Origin: IMCC45349 sp047219225 | GTDB taxonomy: Bacteria; Bacteroidota; Bacteroidia; Flavobacteriales; Flavobacteriaceae | DNA length: 64,000 nucleotides | Reading direction: 5' to 3' | NCBI RefSeq assembly: GCF_047219225.1 | Contig: NZ_CP178208.1 | Span: 1,302,001 to 1,366,000 of the forward strand | Shown here: positions 39,431-48,759 of the stretch, one piece after another | How positions within the stretch are numbered: position 1 is the first letter of the stretch | Layout of the letters: each line of letters begins with the position of its first letter | Position numbers and translations under genes: made by a program | Notes under the pieces: generated by a model | What the model was told of the DNA's origin: nothing | The model's database searches: none | Seen by the model: only the letters and a program-made list of their open reading frames with translations

Positions 39431-40090
39431 ATGAAGCTTAAATTAATATTTACTCTCATAATTATAACTATGGTATTGACTTCCTTAACTGAAAACAAAT
39501 ATTTCGAAGGAGTCATAACTTATGATGTTGAAACAAATATTTTAAAAGAGAGTAATTATTCTGATTATCTAAAAGAAAGATATGGAACTTCAATGAAGTT
39601 TTATTGGGGTAAGAATGGAAATTTATTAAGAAAAACTTTTGGAAACAGCTTAGGCTTAGATTACTCATTATATATACAAAAAGAAAACACCTTTTATGTT
39701 AAATATAAAAGCATAGATACTCTATATTATTATAATGCTTTAACACAGGACAATGAGTTATTAGAAATGAAAGAGAGTAAATCAGATTCTATATTAAATC
39801 AAAAATGCAATAAAATTGAGCTAAAGCTTAAAAATAAATACAACGGTAAAGAGTTTACATCAGAATATCATTATTCAAAGAATCCTAAAATTAATTACAA
39901 GCTTTATCAAAATGTGAATGATGGATTTGCTAATGTTATATATAAAGCAACTGAATCTCCTTATCTAAAGCTTAAATTAATTTTTGATGAAATAACTATG
40001 ACATATACAGCTGAAAAAATTGAAGAAAAGGAAATACCCAAAAATATATTTAAAGTAGATACTGTACTACCTAGAAAAAAACACCCATAA
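39431..40090 (+). CDS. Secreted hypothetical protein (GLPGLI/DUF4412-like start)
   Basis: 219 residues with a signal peptide (IFTLIIITMVLTSLT). The mature start FEGVITYDVETN and later NKIELKLKNKYNGKEFTSEYHYS resemble the beta-rich periplasmic proteins annotated DUF4412 or GLPGLI in this phylum. Function unknown. Confidence 0.6.
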   Translation: MKLKLIFTLIIITMVLTSLTENKYFEGVITYDVETNILKESNYSDYLKERYGTSMKFYWGKNGNLLRKTFGNSLGLDYSLYIQKENTFYVKYKSIDTLYYYNALTQDNELLEMKESKSDSILNQKCNKIELKLKNKYNGKEFTSEYHYSKNPKINYKLYQNVNDGFANVIYKATESPYLKLKLIFDEITMTYTAEKIEEKEIPKNIFKVDTVLPRKKHP

Positions 40091-40254
40091 AAATACTACT
40101 TATAATGAGTATAACTTATTGTAAATTAAAACAAAGAATAATAAAATTTACAAAACCAAATAGCTAATTTCACTAGCAAAAATCAAATTTCATCGTTAAC
40201 ATACGTATGAGAGATCTTGCTTAACAACAAACACAACAATTTAAAAACAAAAAT

Positions 40255-40803
40255 ATGATTAAGAAATTATCACTGATTTTATTACTGACTTTACCCACTA
40301 TAATGTTTGGGCAATTATCTAAATCACTTGAAGAGATGAAAGCCGATAAAAATGTGGAATATAAAAAATACGAACCTTTACTATTCAAAGCAACTGAATA
40401 CATCTTTGATAATCCAGTAAACACACAATCAAAGGAATTTATTTCTGCTACACAAATTGTCGGATTTTGGATGAATAAAGATACTGGAATGGGAATTCCA
40501 ACTTTTGGAAATTTTTTTACCTCTCTAACTAATAAAAACAAACAACAATTTTTATATACGGTTGCTATGATTAATTATGGTTTAAACCAAAAAATCAAAC
40601 ACAACCGAATTTTAACTTGTAAAAAAATTGATGGACAAAAGTATAGCGAACAAGAAGATGTTAGAGAAGTCCAACTAGGTGGGGCTAAAATTTTATTAGA
40701 ATATATAGGAAATAAAAACAATAACGTTCCAGTTAACTCACAAACAAAAAAATACATAAAGGCATACAAAAAAGGTAAGTTGGACAAAATGTTTTTTAAA
40801 TAA
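40255..40803 (+). CDS. Secreted hypothetical protein
   Basis: 182 residues. Signal peptide LSLILLLTLPTIMFGQ. Mature part helical (KSLEEMKADKNVEYKKYEPLLFKATEYIF). No family recognised. Cassette-like context. Confidence 0.6.
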   Translation: MIKKLSLILLLTLPTIMFGQLSKSLEEMKADKNVEYKKYEPLLFKATEYIFDNPVNTQSKEFISATQIVGFWMNKDTGMGIPTFGNFFTSLTNKNKQQFLYTVAMINYGLNQKIKHNRILTCKKIDGQKYSEQEDVREVQLGGAKILLEYIGNKNNNVPVNSQTKKYIKAYKKGKLDKMFFK

Positions 40804-40862
40804 AATAAGTGCTAACAAGATAGCATATAAGTAATAGCATAAATCATTATCTGCAAGCTGAA

Positions 40863-41405
40863 ATGACTAACAATGAAATAAAATATGGATTAGAAAACCA
40901 CGAACTTAAATTGAGTTTTCGGGAAAAGGTTCAACATTATGCTCCTGCAGGCTTTTGTTTTATAATACCTATTACACTAATTTTTACGCATCTGAAAGAT
41001 TATTTTGAGAACTCGCCTAAGTCTATTAAGTCAGGAGAAATTTGGTTTTTAATGATTCCAACATTATTAGGAATTATATTTTTCTACTTACAAAAAAGTA
41101 GATTGAAGTTTAAAGAAGTAAATACCAATCTCAATAGGTCGCAATTAAATAAAATCATCGATAAAGTTGCAAATGAATTAGAATGGCATTTATATTTTTC
41201 GAATTCAAAGGCAATTATTGCAAAAACACATCCAGGTTTTTTGTCTGGTAGTTGGGGCGAACAGATTACCATACTATTCGGTAACAAAAAAGTACTTGTA
41301 AATAGTATATGTGATCTTGACAAAAAAAGTTCATTAGTATCATTGGGCAGAAACGGACAAAATGAAAATAAACTGATTGAAGAAATAAAAAAAGCCAGCA
41401 GGTAG
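40863..41405 (+). CDS. Hypothetical protein with two membrane helices
   Basis: 180 residues. Two hydrophobic helices (GFCFIIPITLIFTHL and IWFLMIPTLLGIIFFYL) are followed by a cytosolic alpha/beta domain containing TKTHPGFLSGSWGEQITILF-type sequence. I know no function. It precedes an element with GTGTAT/ATACAC arms at 41405-41490. Confidence 0.6.
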   Translation: MTNNEIKYGLENHELKLSFREKVQHYAPAGFCFIIPITLIFTHLKDYFENSPKSIKSGEIWFLMIPTLLGIIFFYLQKSRLKFKEVNTNLNRSQLNKIIDKVANELEWHLYFSNSKAIIAKTHPGFLSGSWGEQITILFGNKKVLVNSICDLDKKSSLVSLGRNGQNENKLIEEIKKASR

Positions 41406-41494
41406 CAACGTGTATAGCTCATTATCGCTTAAAATTATAGTTGATTTTCACAACAAGACATACACAAAACTGTTAACATTAATATAGAGAACCC

Positions 41495-42370
41495 CTAATT
41501 ATAATAACCAAACTCCTTAAATGGTCGCGTTTTTAAAACGTTTTTAGAAAAATGATTTATCACTTTACTTACAGCTGGATTTTGTAAGCTCTTTCTAGAA
41601 TAGGATAAACCAACCTCTCTAAAATAATTAGGTCCTTTATATGGACGGGTTTCAAAACCATACCAACCATCTATAAAATGCTCTGGCAAAAATGTTAACC
41701 CTAATCCAGCCATTAAAAGCGTTAATGTCTCCGTTTTGGTTTCACAATTTGCAACCGTTATCATATTTTGATTTTCTGAACTCAAAATAGACAGACATTG
41801 TTTATGAGCTTCACACGGAGGACAATGAATAAACTTTTCATCCTTTAAATCTTCAACCAAATCTATTTCCTTTTTATCTAATAAAGGATGTCCACTAGGA
41901 ACACACAACTTATAATCCTCCTTCCAAAGCGGCAAAAACAAATCCTCCTCAAGCTTCCACTCCCTAACCAATAAATTCAACTCACAACTTCTATCAATAG
42001 GTTTTACACTCCATTCTACCAAATCATTTAACGCATTAGCTGTTTTAAAAAACTGTTTCTTATGCTCCTGAGGCAAACTATCTGCAACACCAATGGTAAT
42101 CTTATTTTCTATCTTTTTCTTTTGAAACATTTTAGGCAATGTTTCTAACTCACCCAAAAGACGCTTTGCTATTGGATAAAAATAATGTGCCTCATTAGTC
42201 ATTTCAACACCTCGCTTATGTCTAATAAAAAGTGTTTTATCCATTTCTTCTTCTAACTGTTTTATACCATTCGAAATATTAGGCTGTGACACAAAACATT
42301 GTTCTGAAGCACGCGTCAAATTCTTTTGCTCATAAACAGCAACAAAAAATCTAAGCAATCTTACTTCCAT
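41495..42370 (-). CDS. LysR family transcriptional regulator
   Basis: 291 residues. N-terminal winged HTH MEVRLLRFFVAVYEQKNLTRASEQCFVSQPNISNGIKQLE, then the substrate-binding domain. A cysteine cluster HCPPCEAHKQC near residue 185 is unusual for LysR regulators. Divergent from the hydrolase at 42476, the classical LysR target arrangement. Confidence 0.9.
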   Translation of the reverse strand: MEVRLLRFFVAVYEQKNLTRASEQCFVSQPNISNGIKQLEEEMDKTLFIRHKRGVEMTNEAHYFYPIAKRLLGELETLPKMFQKKKIENKITIGVADSLPQEHKKQFFKTANALNDLVEWSVKPIDRSCELNLLVREWKLEEDLFLPLWKEDYKLCVPSGHPLLDKKEIDLVEDLKDEKFIHCPPCEAHKQCLSILSSENQNMITVANCETKTETLTLLMAGLGLTFLPEHFIDGWYGFETRPYKGPNYFREVGLSYSRKSLQNPAVSKVINHFSKNVLKTRPFKEFGYYN

Positions 42371-42475
42371 AATTTTAAGTTATGATAATCATCTAAAAAT
42401 AGTATTTTGACCTTTATGCCAATCAAAATACCTTTGTAAAACAATTAATTACAATTAATTTAATAAGTTTTAATT

Positions 42476-43519
42476 ATGACAAATTTAAAAAATAATTTTA
42501 TAACAATTTTAATCTTAAGTATTATGTTCAATGTAAACGCACAAACAAAACAAGAAGATGCTACTTATAAAGTGCAATTTGTAGCAGGAAAAAACAAAGT
42601 GAATTTCTTAAGTGAGGGAACCAGAATTTCAGGAAACTTATTTGTTCCAGAGAATTATAGTGCTGATGGTAATTTTTCAGCTATAGTATGTATTACACCT
42701 GCAAGTGGAATTAAGGAACAAACCGCAGGAATTTATGCCGAAAAATTAGCTAAAGAAGGTTTTATAACTTTAGCTTTTGACCACAGAACTTATGGAGAAA
42801 GTGGAGGCTACCCAAGAGGAATGGAAAATGCACCAATGAAAGTGGAAGATATAAAAAATGCTATTTCTTTTATAAGAACAGTTCCTGGGGTTGATAGAGA
42901 AAAAATTGCCGAATTAGGAATTTGTTCAGGTGCAGGATATAGTATTCAAACTGCAATTTTTGATCAAAGAGTAAAATCAGTTGCCACTGTAAGTGGGTTC
43001 GTTGATTTTATAGACTATGGTTTAGGAGGAGCTACACAATACGCAGATGTCTTAAAAGGTGATAAAATAGCACAGTTTCAACAACAAATTAGAATGGGAA
43101 ATGAAGCTCGTCAAAAATACTTCGAAACAGGTGAGGTGGTTTTAGTTGATGGAATTCCAATTGACAATTCAGGAATGGGAGAATTCTGGAACAGGGCAGC
43201 TCAATATTACCGCAACCCTAAACGTGGTGGTCAGTTTCCAACTTATTCACCTTTAAGAGCAGCTATGTCATTAGACACTCGCTACTTTTTTAACCCTAGC
43301 GAACAGATGGAATTAATGTCTGATAGACCATTTTTAGCTATTATTGGCGAAAATGCATTGTCAGCTTATTTCAGTGAAGTTGCTGTTAACAGAGCTAAAG
43401 GAGATAAGGAATTATTTAAAATTAAAGATGCAACTCACTTTGATTTATATGACCAAGAACAATATGTAAATCAAGCTGTAGAAAAATTGACTTCTTATTT
43501 TAAAAGAACATTGAACTAA
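42476..43519 (+). CDS. Secreted alpha/beta hydrolase, dienelactone-hydrolase-like
   Basis: 347 residues with a signal peptide ending VNAQ. Alpha/beta-hydrolase core TLAFDHRTYGESGG. The nucleophile elbow reads LGICSGAG, so the usual GxSxG Ser position is Cys, as in dienelactone hydrolases. The catalytic His is likely in DATHFDLYD. Substrate unknown. Divergent from the LysR gene. Confidence 0.82.
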   Translation: MTNLKNNFITILILSIMFNVNAQTKQEDATYKVQFVAGKNKVNFLSEGTRISGNLFVPENYSADGNFSAIVCITPASGIKEQTAGIYAEKLAKEGFITLAFDHRTYGESGGYPRGMENAPMKVEDIKNAISFIRTVPGVDREKIAELGICSGAGYSIQTAIFDQRVKSVATVSGFVDFIDYGLGGATQYADVLKGDKIAQFQQQIRMGNEARQKYFETGEVVLVDGIPIDNSGMGEFWNRAAQYYRNPKRGGQFPTYSPLRAAMSLDTRYFFNPSEQMELMSDRPFLAIIGENALSAYFSEVAVNRAKGDKELFKIKDATHFDLYDQEQYVNQAVEKLTSYFKRTLN

Positions 43520-43556
43520 AAATGAAATACTGTTGCCAATAACATGTATAAGCAAT

Positions 43557-43584
43557 AGCGGTTTGAACGAAAAATCAAATCGCT
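43557..43584. repeat. Hairpin spacer after the hydrolase gene
   Basis: AGCGGTTTGA 43557-43566 pairs, with one mismatch, with TCAAATCGCT 43575-43584. Part of a structured spacer running to about 43680, similar in kind to the other cassette spacers. Confidence 0.45.
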
Positions 43585-43683
43585 TTTTGTTTAAATTAAC
43601 TATCTTTCATACTGAAATACAGTTGTATAAAACTCGATACTACCTACACACGAACACGTTAGCTATAATTAAAACAAAACTTT

Positions 43684-44391
43684 ATGAATATTAATGCAAT
43701 ACTTTGGGACTATGATGGAACCTTAGTTAATTCTGTGCCAAAGAATATTGATATTACAAAACAAATTCTGGCTGAAGTTGCCCCAAGATTGACTGGAGAA
43801 AGTTTACCACACTATCTGAAAAATGAAGAATCATATCATGTAGCAAATCATCAATCCAAAAACTGGCAAGACCTGTATCTAAATTACTATGGAATGTCAG
43901 AATCTGAAATGCTTGAAGCTGGAACTTTATGGACGGAATATCAATTAAGAAACACAACGCCAGTTGAATTATTCGCAGAAATCAAACAAACAATAAATCA
44001 AATTGAATTACCTCAAGGAATATGTTCACAAAATAGCTCCAAAAATATAAGCAAAGTTTTAAAGCAAAACTCTTTAGCTCATAAGTTTCAAGCAATTATA
44101 GGCTATGATGATATTCCGAATAATACTCAAAAACCAAATCCATATGGCGGACTAAAATGTATTGAACGCATATTTGGAAATATTAATGATAAAACTATTT
44201 TCTACATTGGAGACCACGAGGGTGATGTAAAATTTGCTAGAAACATTAACAAAGAATTAAGCGGAAAAAGTAGAGTAATTGCCATAGTCGCAAAATATAG
44301 TGGAGCAGAAACAAGTTCGTGGAAATACAAAGCTGATTTCGAAATTGAAAAGCCTTCTGATTTAATAGGAATAATAAATAACTACAGCTAA
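43684..44391 (+). CDS. HAD-superfamily hydrolase
   Basis: 235 residues. Motif I WDYDGTLVNS with the nucleophilic Asp pair, motif II Ser in GICSQNSS, motif III Lys region, and motif IV YIGDHEGDVKFA. Likely a phosphatase of the phosphoglycolate phosphatase type; substrate unknown. Confidence 0.87.
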   Translation: MNINAILWDYDGTLVNSVPKNIDITKQILAEVAPRLTGESLPHYLKNEESYHVANHQSKNWQDLYLNYYGMSESEMLEAGTLWTEYQLRNTTPVELFAEIKQTINQIELPQGICSQNSSKNISKVLKQNSLAHKFQAIIGYDDIPNNTQKPNPYGGLKCIERIFGNINDKTIFYIGDHEGDVKFARNINKELSGKSRVIAIVAKYSGAETSSWKYKADFEIEKPSDLIGIINNYS

Positions 44392-44392
44392 T

Positions 44393-44513
44393 AAGGTGTA
44401 TATTCATTGCTAGTGCAAGCCTATTTACAAAAATCCTCACGGATTTTCTATTCTGCTTGTATTTGCTAATTTTAAGGCTTAAAATGTGCAACGAAACCAT
44501 ACACAAACACCTT
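44393..44513. repeat. Imperfect palindrome between hypothetical genes
   Basis: AAGGTGT 44393-44399 with ACACCTT 44507-44513; AAGCCT 44417-44422 with AGGCTT 44475-44480; AAAATCC 44430-44436 with GGATTTT 44441-44447. Nested arms, same class as 38999-39110. Confidence 0.6.
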
Positions 44514-44541
44514 GGTTGTAATTTAAAGCAACATTTCCTAA

Positions 44542-45000
44542 ATGAATGAAATTGAAAAAATAGCAGATAATTACGTAAACTCTTTTGGAGAAGTTTTACC
44601 TAGTTTTAAATATGGCTTTGCAAACTTAAAAGAATTCACCTCAAAGTATTATTTCGATTTCGTATTTATACAAACGAATGGAGAAATACCAGAAGAACCA
44701 CCTGTTGCTGGTGGTTATTGTGGATTTACGATAAACAAAAAGACTTTTGAAATTGAAAATCTGTCTTTTGGAGAACTAGGTATATTAACAATTAAAGAAA
44801 GAGAGTTGAATGAGGTTTATGAGAAAATTAAGAAAATAAAAGATAATAACTCATCTTTACATTGGCTAAAATCAAAGTATGAACTGAATTCAAAACAATT
44901 ATTGGAAGTTAAAAAAACGATTGACAGTACTGAATTTAAAAAAGAAACTGTACTGGAACAAATAAACCAAATTATAAAAGCTACATCCAAAAATACATGA
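44542..45000 (+). CDS. Hypothetical protein with YrhB/Imm35-like core
   Basis: 152 residues, no signal peptide. The segment PVAGGYCGFTINKKTFEIENLSFGELG has the look of the small YrhB/Imm35 fold; this is weak. Helical C-terminus. Last gene of the cassette-like region. Confidence 0.5.
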   Translation: MNEIEKIADNYVNSFGEVLPSFKYGFANLKEFTSKYYFDFVFIQTNGEIPEEPPVAGGYCGFTINKKTFEIENLSFGELGILTIKERELNEVYEKIKKIKDNNSSLHWLKSKYELNSKQLLEVKKTIDSTEFKKETVLEQINQIIKATSKNT

Positions 45001-45044
45001 CCGCAATTAGACCTAAGTTTCCGTTTAGGAAATTCAATTCAAAA

Positions 45045-46013
45045 TTACAGCTTCAACAAAACCTCTTTCATTAGTTTTAAGCTATAATCATTTAATTTTT
45101 GGTGCGTTGGCATCCACCCCATTAAAAAGCGAGTGAAATCTGTCCAAGCTATAGAGTACATATATCTCCATTCTTGCTCTAGCGCATCAAAACTCGCTTT
45201 AATTGCTTTGGTTTTACATGCCAATTTAAGTTCTGAAAAATAATACTCTAATAGTTCTTCTTCATAAAATTCACATGCCTCACTAGACAAACAACTACCT
45301 AAAAAATAGGCAACATCTTTTATACCACAACCACCACCAACATACTGAAAATCGACTGCTGCCACTTGGTTGCCATTTTCAGAAAAACAAAAGTTAGCCA
45401 ATTTAGCATCACCATGTACTATTGTTTGATACTTACAATTATTTAATAACCCATCAATTACATGTGCTTTTGCTTTTAACGCTTGATTTGTGGTTTTTTC
45501 AAACTCATCTGGTCGTGTTTTTAAATGCCAATACGTACCTATTTCCCATAAATCGGTTGGTTTATAATTTAAAAATGTAGCATGAAAATTTGCCAACCAT
45601 TTTAAACAAGTCTTTGTTTCTTGTAGTTGTAATTTATGCTTTCGTAATGGAAATTTTTGATTTAAATCTTCCATGATTATCCATTGCTCATTCATTTCAG
45701 AAAACACACCAATCACTTTTGGAATTTTACAATTATCATTACAAAGCTTGCTCCATTTACTATACCAAATTGTTTCAACCTCGTAAGACCTTACTTTTCT
45801 ATTATGAGCATAATCTGTATTCCATCCTCTTGGATGCGAACTCGATTGATTTAAGGATATCGATTTTACAACTACAGTAGTGTTTAACGAACCGTTAAGC
45901 ACATAACGCGAAATTTTACCATAACCACTCCATAGTGTTTGAATAATTTCTACTTCTTCACAACTAGAAGCATTAGTACTTTTTAGAAGGTAATCTTTAA
46001 AATTTGAGTTCAT
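45045..46013 (-). CDS. Phosphotransferase-family (kinase-like) protein
   Basis: 322 residues. Aminoglycoside phosphotransferase / CHK-like kinase fold. Hinge IIMEDLNQ, Brenner motif TIVHGDAKLANFCF with catalytic Asp, then VDFQYVGGGCG as the metal-binding DFG equivalent. Substrate unknown. 78 bp downstream of the methyltransferase gene. Confidence 0.85.
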   Translation of the reverse strand: MNSNFKDYLLKSTNASSCEEVEIIQTLWSGYGKISRYVLNGSLNTTVVVKSISLNQSSSHPRGWNTDYAHNRKVRSYEVETIWYSKWSKLCNDNCKIPKVIGVFSEMNEQWIIMEDLNQKFPLRKHKLQLQETKTCLKWLANFHATFLNYKPTDLWEIGTYWHLKTRPDEFEKTTNQALKAKAHVIDGLLNNCKYQTIVHGDAKLANFCFSENGNQVAAVDFQYVGGGCGIKDVAYFLGSCLSSEACEFYEEELLEYYFSELKLACKTKAIKASFDALEQEWRYMYSIAWTDFTRFLMGWMPTHQKLNDYSLKLMKEVLLKL

Positions 46014-46091
46014 AAACTATAATACAATATAGTAGTGTTTGCAAAAATATAACTAATCGTAAATCCTATTTACAAATTGCAGTAATTACTA

Positions 46092-46772
46092 TTAAAAAAC
46101 TTGATAAAGCGTTGTTTCAATAATTCCTTTATTATTGCTTAAAGTCACTGATGTTAGTTGCTTTTTATGCTTTACTTTAAAGTTAAAAGGCGGTTCTAAT
46201 ACGTTTAATCCACTTTGCTTTTTAAGTCTAATACCTTGACCAGAAATAATATCCTTATTGGGCTCAAAATTACCATTAGGAATATGTTCTGTTATAATAA
46301 CGTATTTATAACTAGACAGCTTGTTTAGAATATTCTGTACTTCAAAATTAGATAAATGCTGTAGCACTTGCCTAATTAACACACAATCGCCAGAAGGTAA
46401 ATTGCTAGTAGCAATATCTAAACAGTGAAACTCAAGATGCGTTTCTTTAAATGTTGTTTTATTGTGAGCTATAAGGCTTTCTACAATATCTACTGCAATA
46501 TACTTTTGGGTATGTTTTACTAGTTTCTTGCCTATATTAAAATCGCCACAACCCAAATCACATACTACAAGTGGTGTTTTAAAAGCCGTTAAAAAAGAGG
46601 TTACAGCTTCAATATAAGGGTTTATAATATCTGGATGATGCGAGCCTTCACCTGAGTAAAAATCAACCTCATCACTTCCTCCCCAAAGTTTCATTTCGTA
46701 AACCTGAGTCATAGCTGCTTTAGTTGGCCAAGGGCGTTTTATTTTTTTAGGGTCGTTTTTTGATGTATCCAT
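46092..46772 (-). CDS. Class I SAM-dependent methyltransferase
   Basis: 226 residues. SAM motif I PLVVCDLGCGDFNIGKK, acidic end of strand 2 AVDIVE, and CVLIRQVLQHLS as the post-II motif. Substrate unknown. Ends 16 bp after the TPR-protein operon start region; same strand. Confidence 0.85.
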   Translation of the reverse strand: MDTSKNDPKKIKRPWPTKAAMTQVYEMKLWGGSDEVDFYSGEGSHHPDIINPYIEAVTSFLTAFKTPLVVCDLGCGDFNIGKKLVKHTQKYIAVDIVESLIAHNKTTFKETHLEFHCLDIATSNLPSGDCVLIRQVLQHLSNFEVQNILNKLSSYKYVIITEHIPNGNFEPNKDIISGQGIRLKKQSGLNVLEPPFNFKVKHKKQLTSVTLSNNKGIIETTLYQVF

Positions 46773-46788
46773 ACCCTTTAAGATTTAA

Positions 46789-48756
46789 CTACTCTAAATC
46801 AATACCAAAAGCTCTAAAAACAATTAACTGTCCTAAGTTCTCAGTATTAAAATCTAAACTACCTTCAATTTTAATTTCACCATCTTCTTCTACTTGATAA
46901 TTAACCAACTGTTTATCCTCTTTTTTAGTGATATTTATTTTAAGAGTTGGCCAATTTGAGTCGTTTTCAATCCATTCAATTTTACAGTCCTTGATGTCTT
47001 CGACAATAGCTTCTTGTTCTTCGGTTAATGACTTATTGAGTACTTCAAAATTAAATTTCATTTCAAGGTCTGAATACGGAATTAACTGAGGGAAATCTGT
47101 ATAAAATGCTTTTAAATGCTTATCAGCTAAATCAACATCTTCCTTTTCAGCATAAGCTTTACTTAAGCCTTCATTAATTCTTGCTACAAATAGTTTTTCA
47201 TTAGATGCATCTAAAAATTCACTCTCCAATATGTTTTCAAATTTTTCAATTGCAAAATCGTAATCACCATCTTCTAAATGAAATTGCGCTATAAAATAGT
47301 TGAAGTACTTATGAACACGTTCACGCTCATCGTCTTGTAGTTTCTCTTCAAAAATCTTAATAAAATACTCAGAATTAAAATACTTTATAAGTTCCCATAT
47401 TTCATCAAAAAATATGTTGTTTTCTGACGCAAACAAATTGTAATATCCTATAAATCGTTCTGGATCTGCTGATAGTTCACTAGTAAGTAATAAATGTGCA
47501 TTTTCTTGCTTAAAGTGATGCTTAGAAATTTGGTATAGTTTTTTAGGCTTGTACCAATAATAGCGATCTCTAAATTTGATTTCGCTTATAGACTTTTTAT
47601 GGAATAAATACTTAAACAAAAGTGTGTTTCTATTGTACGCCACTTCTCCCCAAGTACTGCCAATATGTATTTCTTTAAAGTTTGCTGCTTTATCTCTATA
47701 TTCTTTAGATTTTTTTAAATCTCCAGCATAATAATGCGCTCGACTAAGCGCAATATTATTCCATCCAAATCCAGGCGCTGTACCTAACCTATTTATAGAT
47801 GTTTCTACAATTGACTTAGACGTAGACAAGTCGTTTTGAAAAACTTTAATTGCCGATTGCATATAATCAAACTCCTTAATATTTTTCTCTTCGTAATTAT
47901 CTCGCTGACGCGCTTTATTATAGCTGTCTTCAGCTTCATTGTATTTAGCTTGAATAAACTGAAGGTTTCCATAATTGTTATGAGATAACCTATCGTATTT
48001 TTCTAATTGCTTGCTAAAATATTCGGCTGAATCCAGTTTAATTTGATGTGAATAAATAATGTTTTTATAATGATAATAACTCGTTAATGCATCATTTGCA
48101 TAATCTGGCCACCATTGGTCTAAGTATCTTTTATTGTGCTTATCGCTGTTTTTAATTGAATCGGCATATTTTGATGCTGCTTCAAGATTTTCTTCAATAC
48201 TGGCTTTTAAAAAGGAATATTTCTCTGGACCATACATTCTATTTCGTAAATAAATCCACGAAATTGTAGAGTACGAATTAACTCCAAAATTACAAACAAA
48301 ATCACGTTTTTGAAGTCGCCTCACTACCTCAATGGCCTCTTCTGGCTTATCTACATATTGATAGCTTTGAGATAAGAGGTAAACCAAAAACGCATACTTA
48401 CGTTGAAACAGATAACTATTAATATAAACGTTAATATTGGTAGTCCTTTTAAGTTTTCTAGGAAAATCTTTTTCTAATAAATCAATGGCTTTTTCAAGTG
48501 ATTTTATGGCTGCTTCATAACCTCTTTTATCCGAAGCCCTAAAAAAGCGATAATTAGATTCAAAAAAATGACCAGTATAATACGTACTGTCCAATTGAAT
48601 CATTTTTTGAGAAAGCTCATACGCTTTTCGACTAGAAAAATTGCCTCTAAACTCTCTCTCTAGCCTATCGATTTCAATGCGTTGAGCATGTGTAGCGAGC
48701 ATTCCTAAAAAGAAAAACCCTAAAAGTAAGTTTATTTTAATGCTTGCAATTTTCAC
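46789..48756 (-). CDS. TPR-like secreted protein
   Basis: 655 residues. Signal peptide LLLGFFFLGMLATHAQ. Helical repeats resembling TPRs throughout (SYNKARQRDNYEEKNIKEFD, YFIAQFHLEDGDYDFAIEKFENIL) and a short beta-rich C-terminus. Lies 3 bp downstream of the MoxR gene, so part of its operon. Function unknown; partner TPR proteins are common in MoxR/DUF58 clusters. Confidence 0.65.
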   Translation of the reverse strand: MKIASIKINLLLGFFFLGMLATHAQRIEIDRLEREFRGNFSSRKAYELSQKMIQLDSTYYTGHFFESNYRFFRASDKRGYEAAIKSLEKAIDLLEKDFPRKLKRTTNINVYINSYLFQRKYAFLVYLLSQSYQYVDKPEEAIEVVRRLQKRDFVCNFGVNSYSTISWIYLRNRMYGPEKYSFLKASIEENLEAASKYADSIKNSDKHNKRYLDQWWPDYANDALTSYYHYKNIIYSHQIKLDSAEYFSKQLEKYDRLSHNNYGNLQFIQAKYNEAEDSYNKARQRDNYEEKNIKEFDYMQSAIKVFQNDLSTSKSIVETSINRLGTAPGFGWNNIALSRAHYYAGDLKKSKEYRDKAANFKEIHIGSTWGEVAYNRNTLLFKYLFHKKSISEIKFRDRYYWYKPKKLYQISKHHFKQENAHLLLTSELSADPERFIGYYNLFASENNIFFDEIWELIKYFNSEYFIKIFEEKLQDDERERVHKYFNYFIAQFHLEDGDYDFAIEKFENILESEFLDASNEKLFVARINEGLSKAYAEKEDVDLADKHLKAFYTDFPQLIPYSDLEMKFNFEVLNKSLTEEQEAIVEDIKDCKIEWIENDSNWPTLKINITKKEDKQLVNYQVEEDGEIKIEGSLDFNTENLGQLIVFRAFGIDLE

Positions 48757-48759
48757 ACT

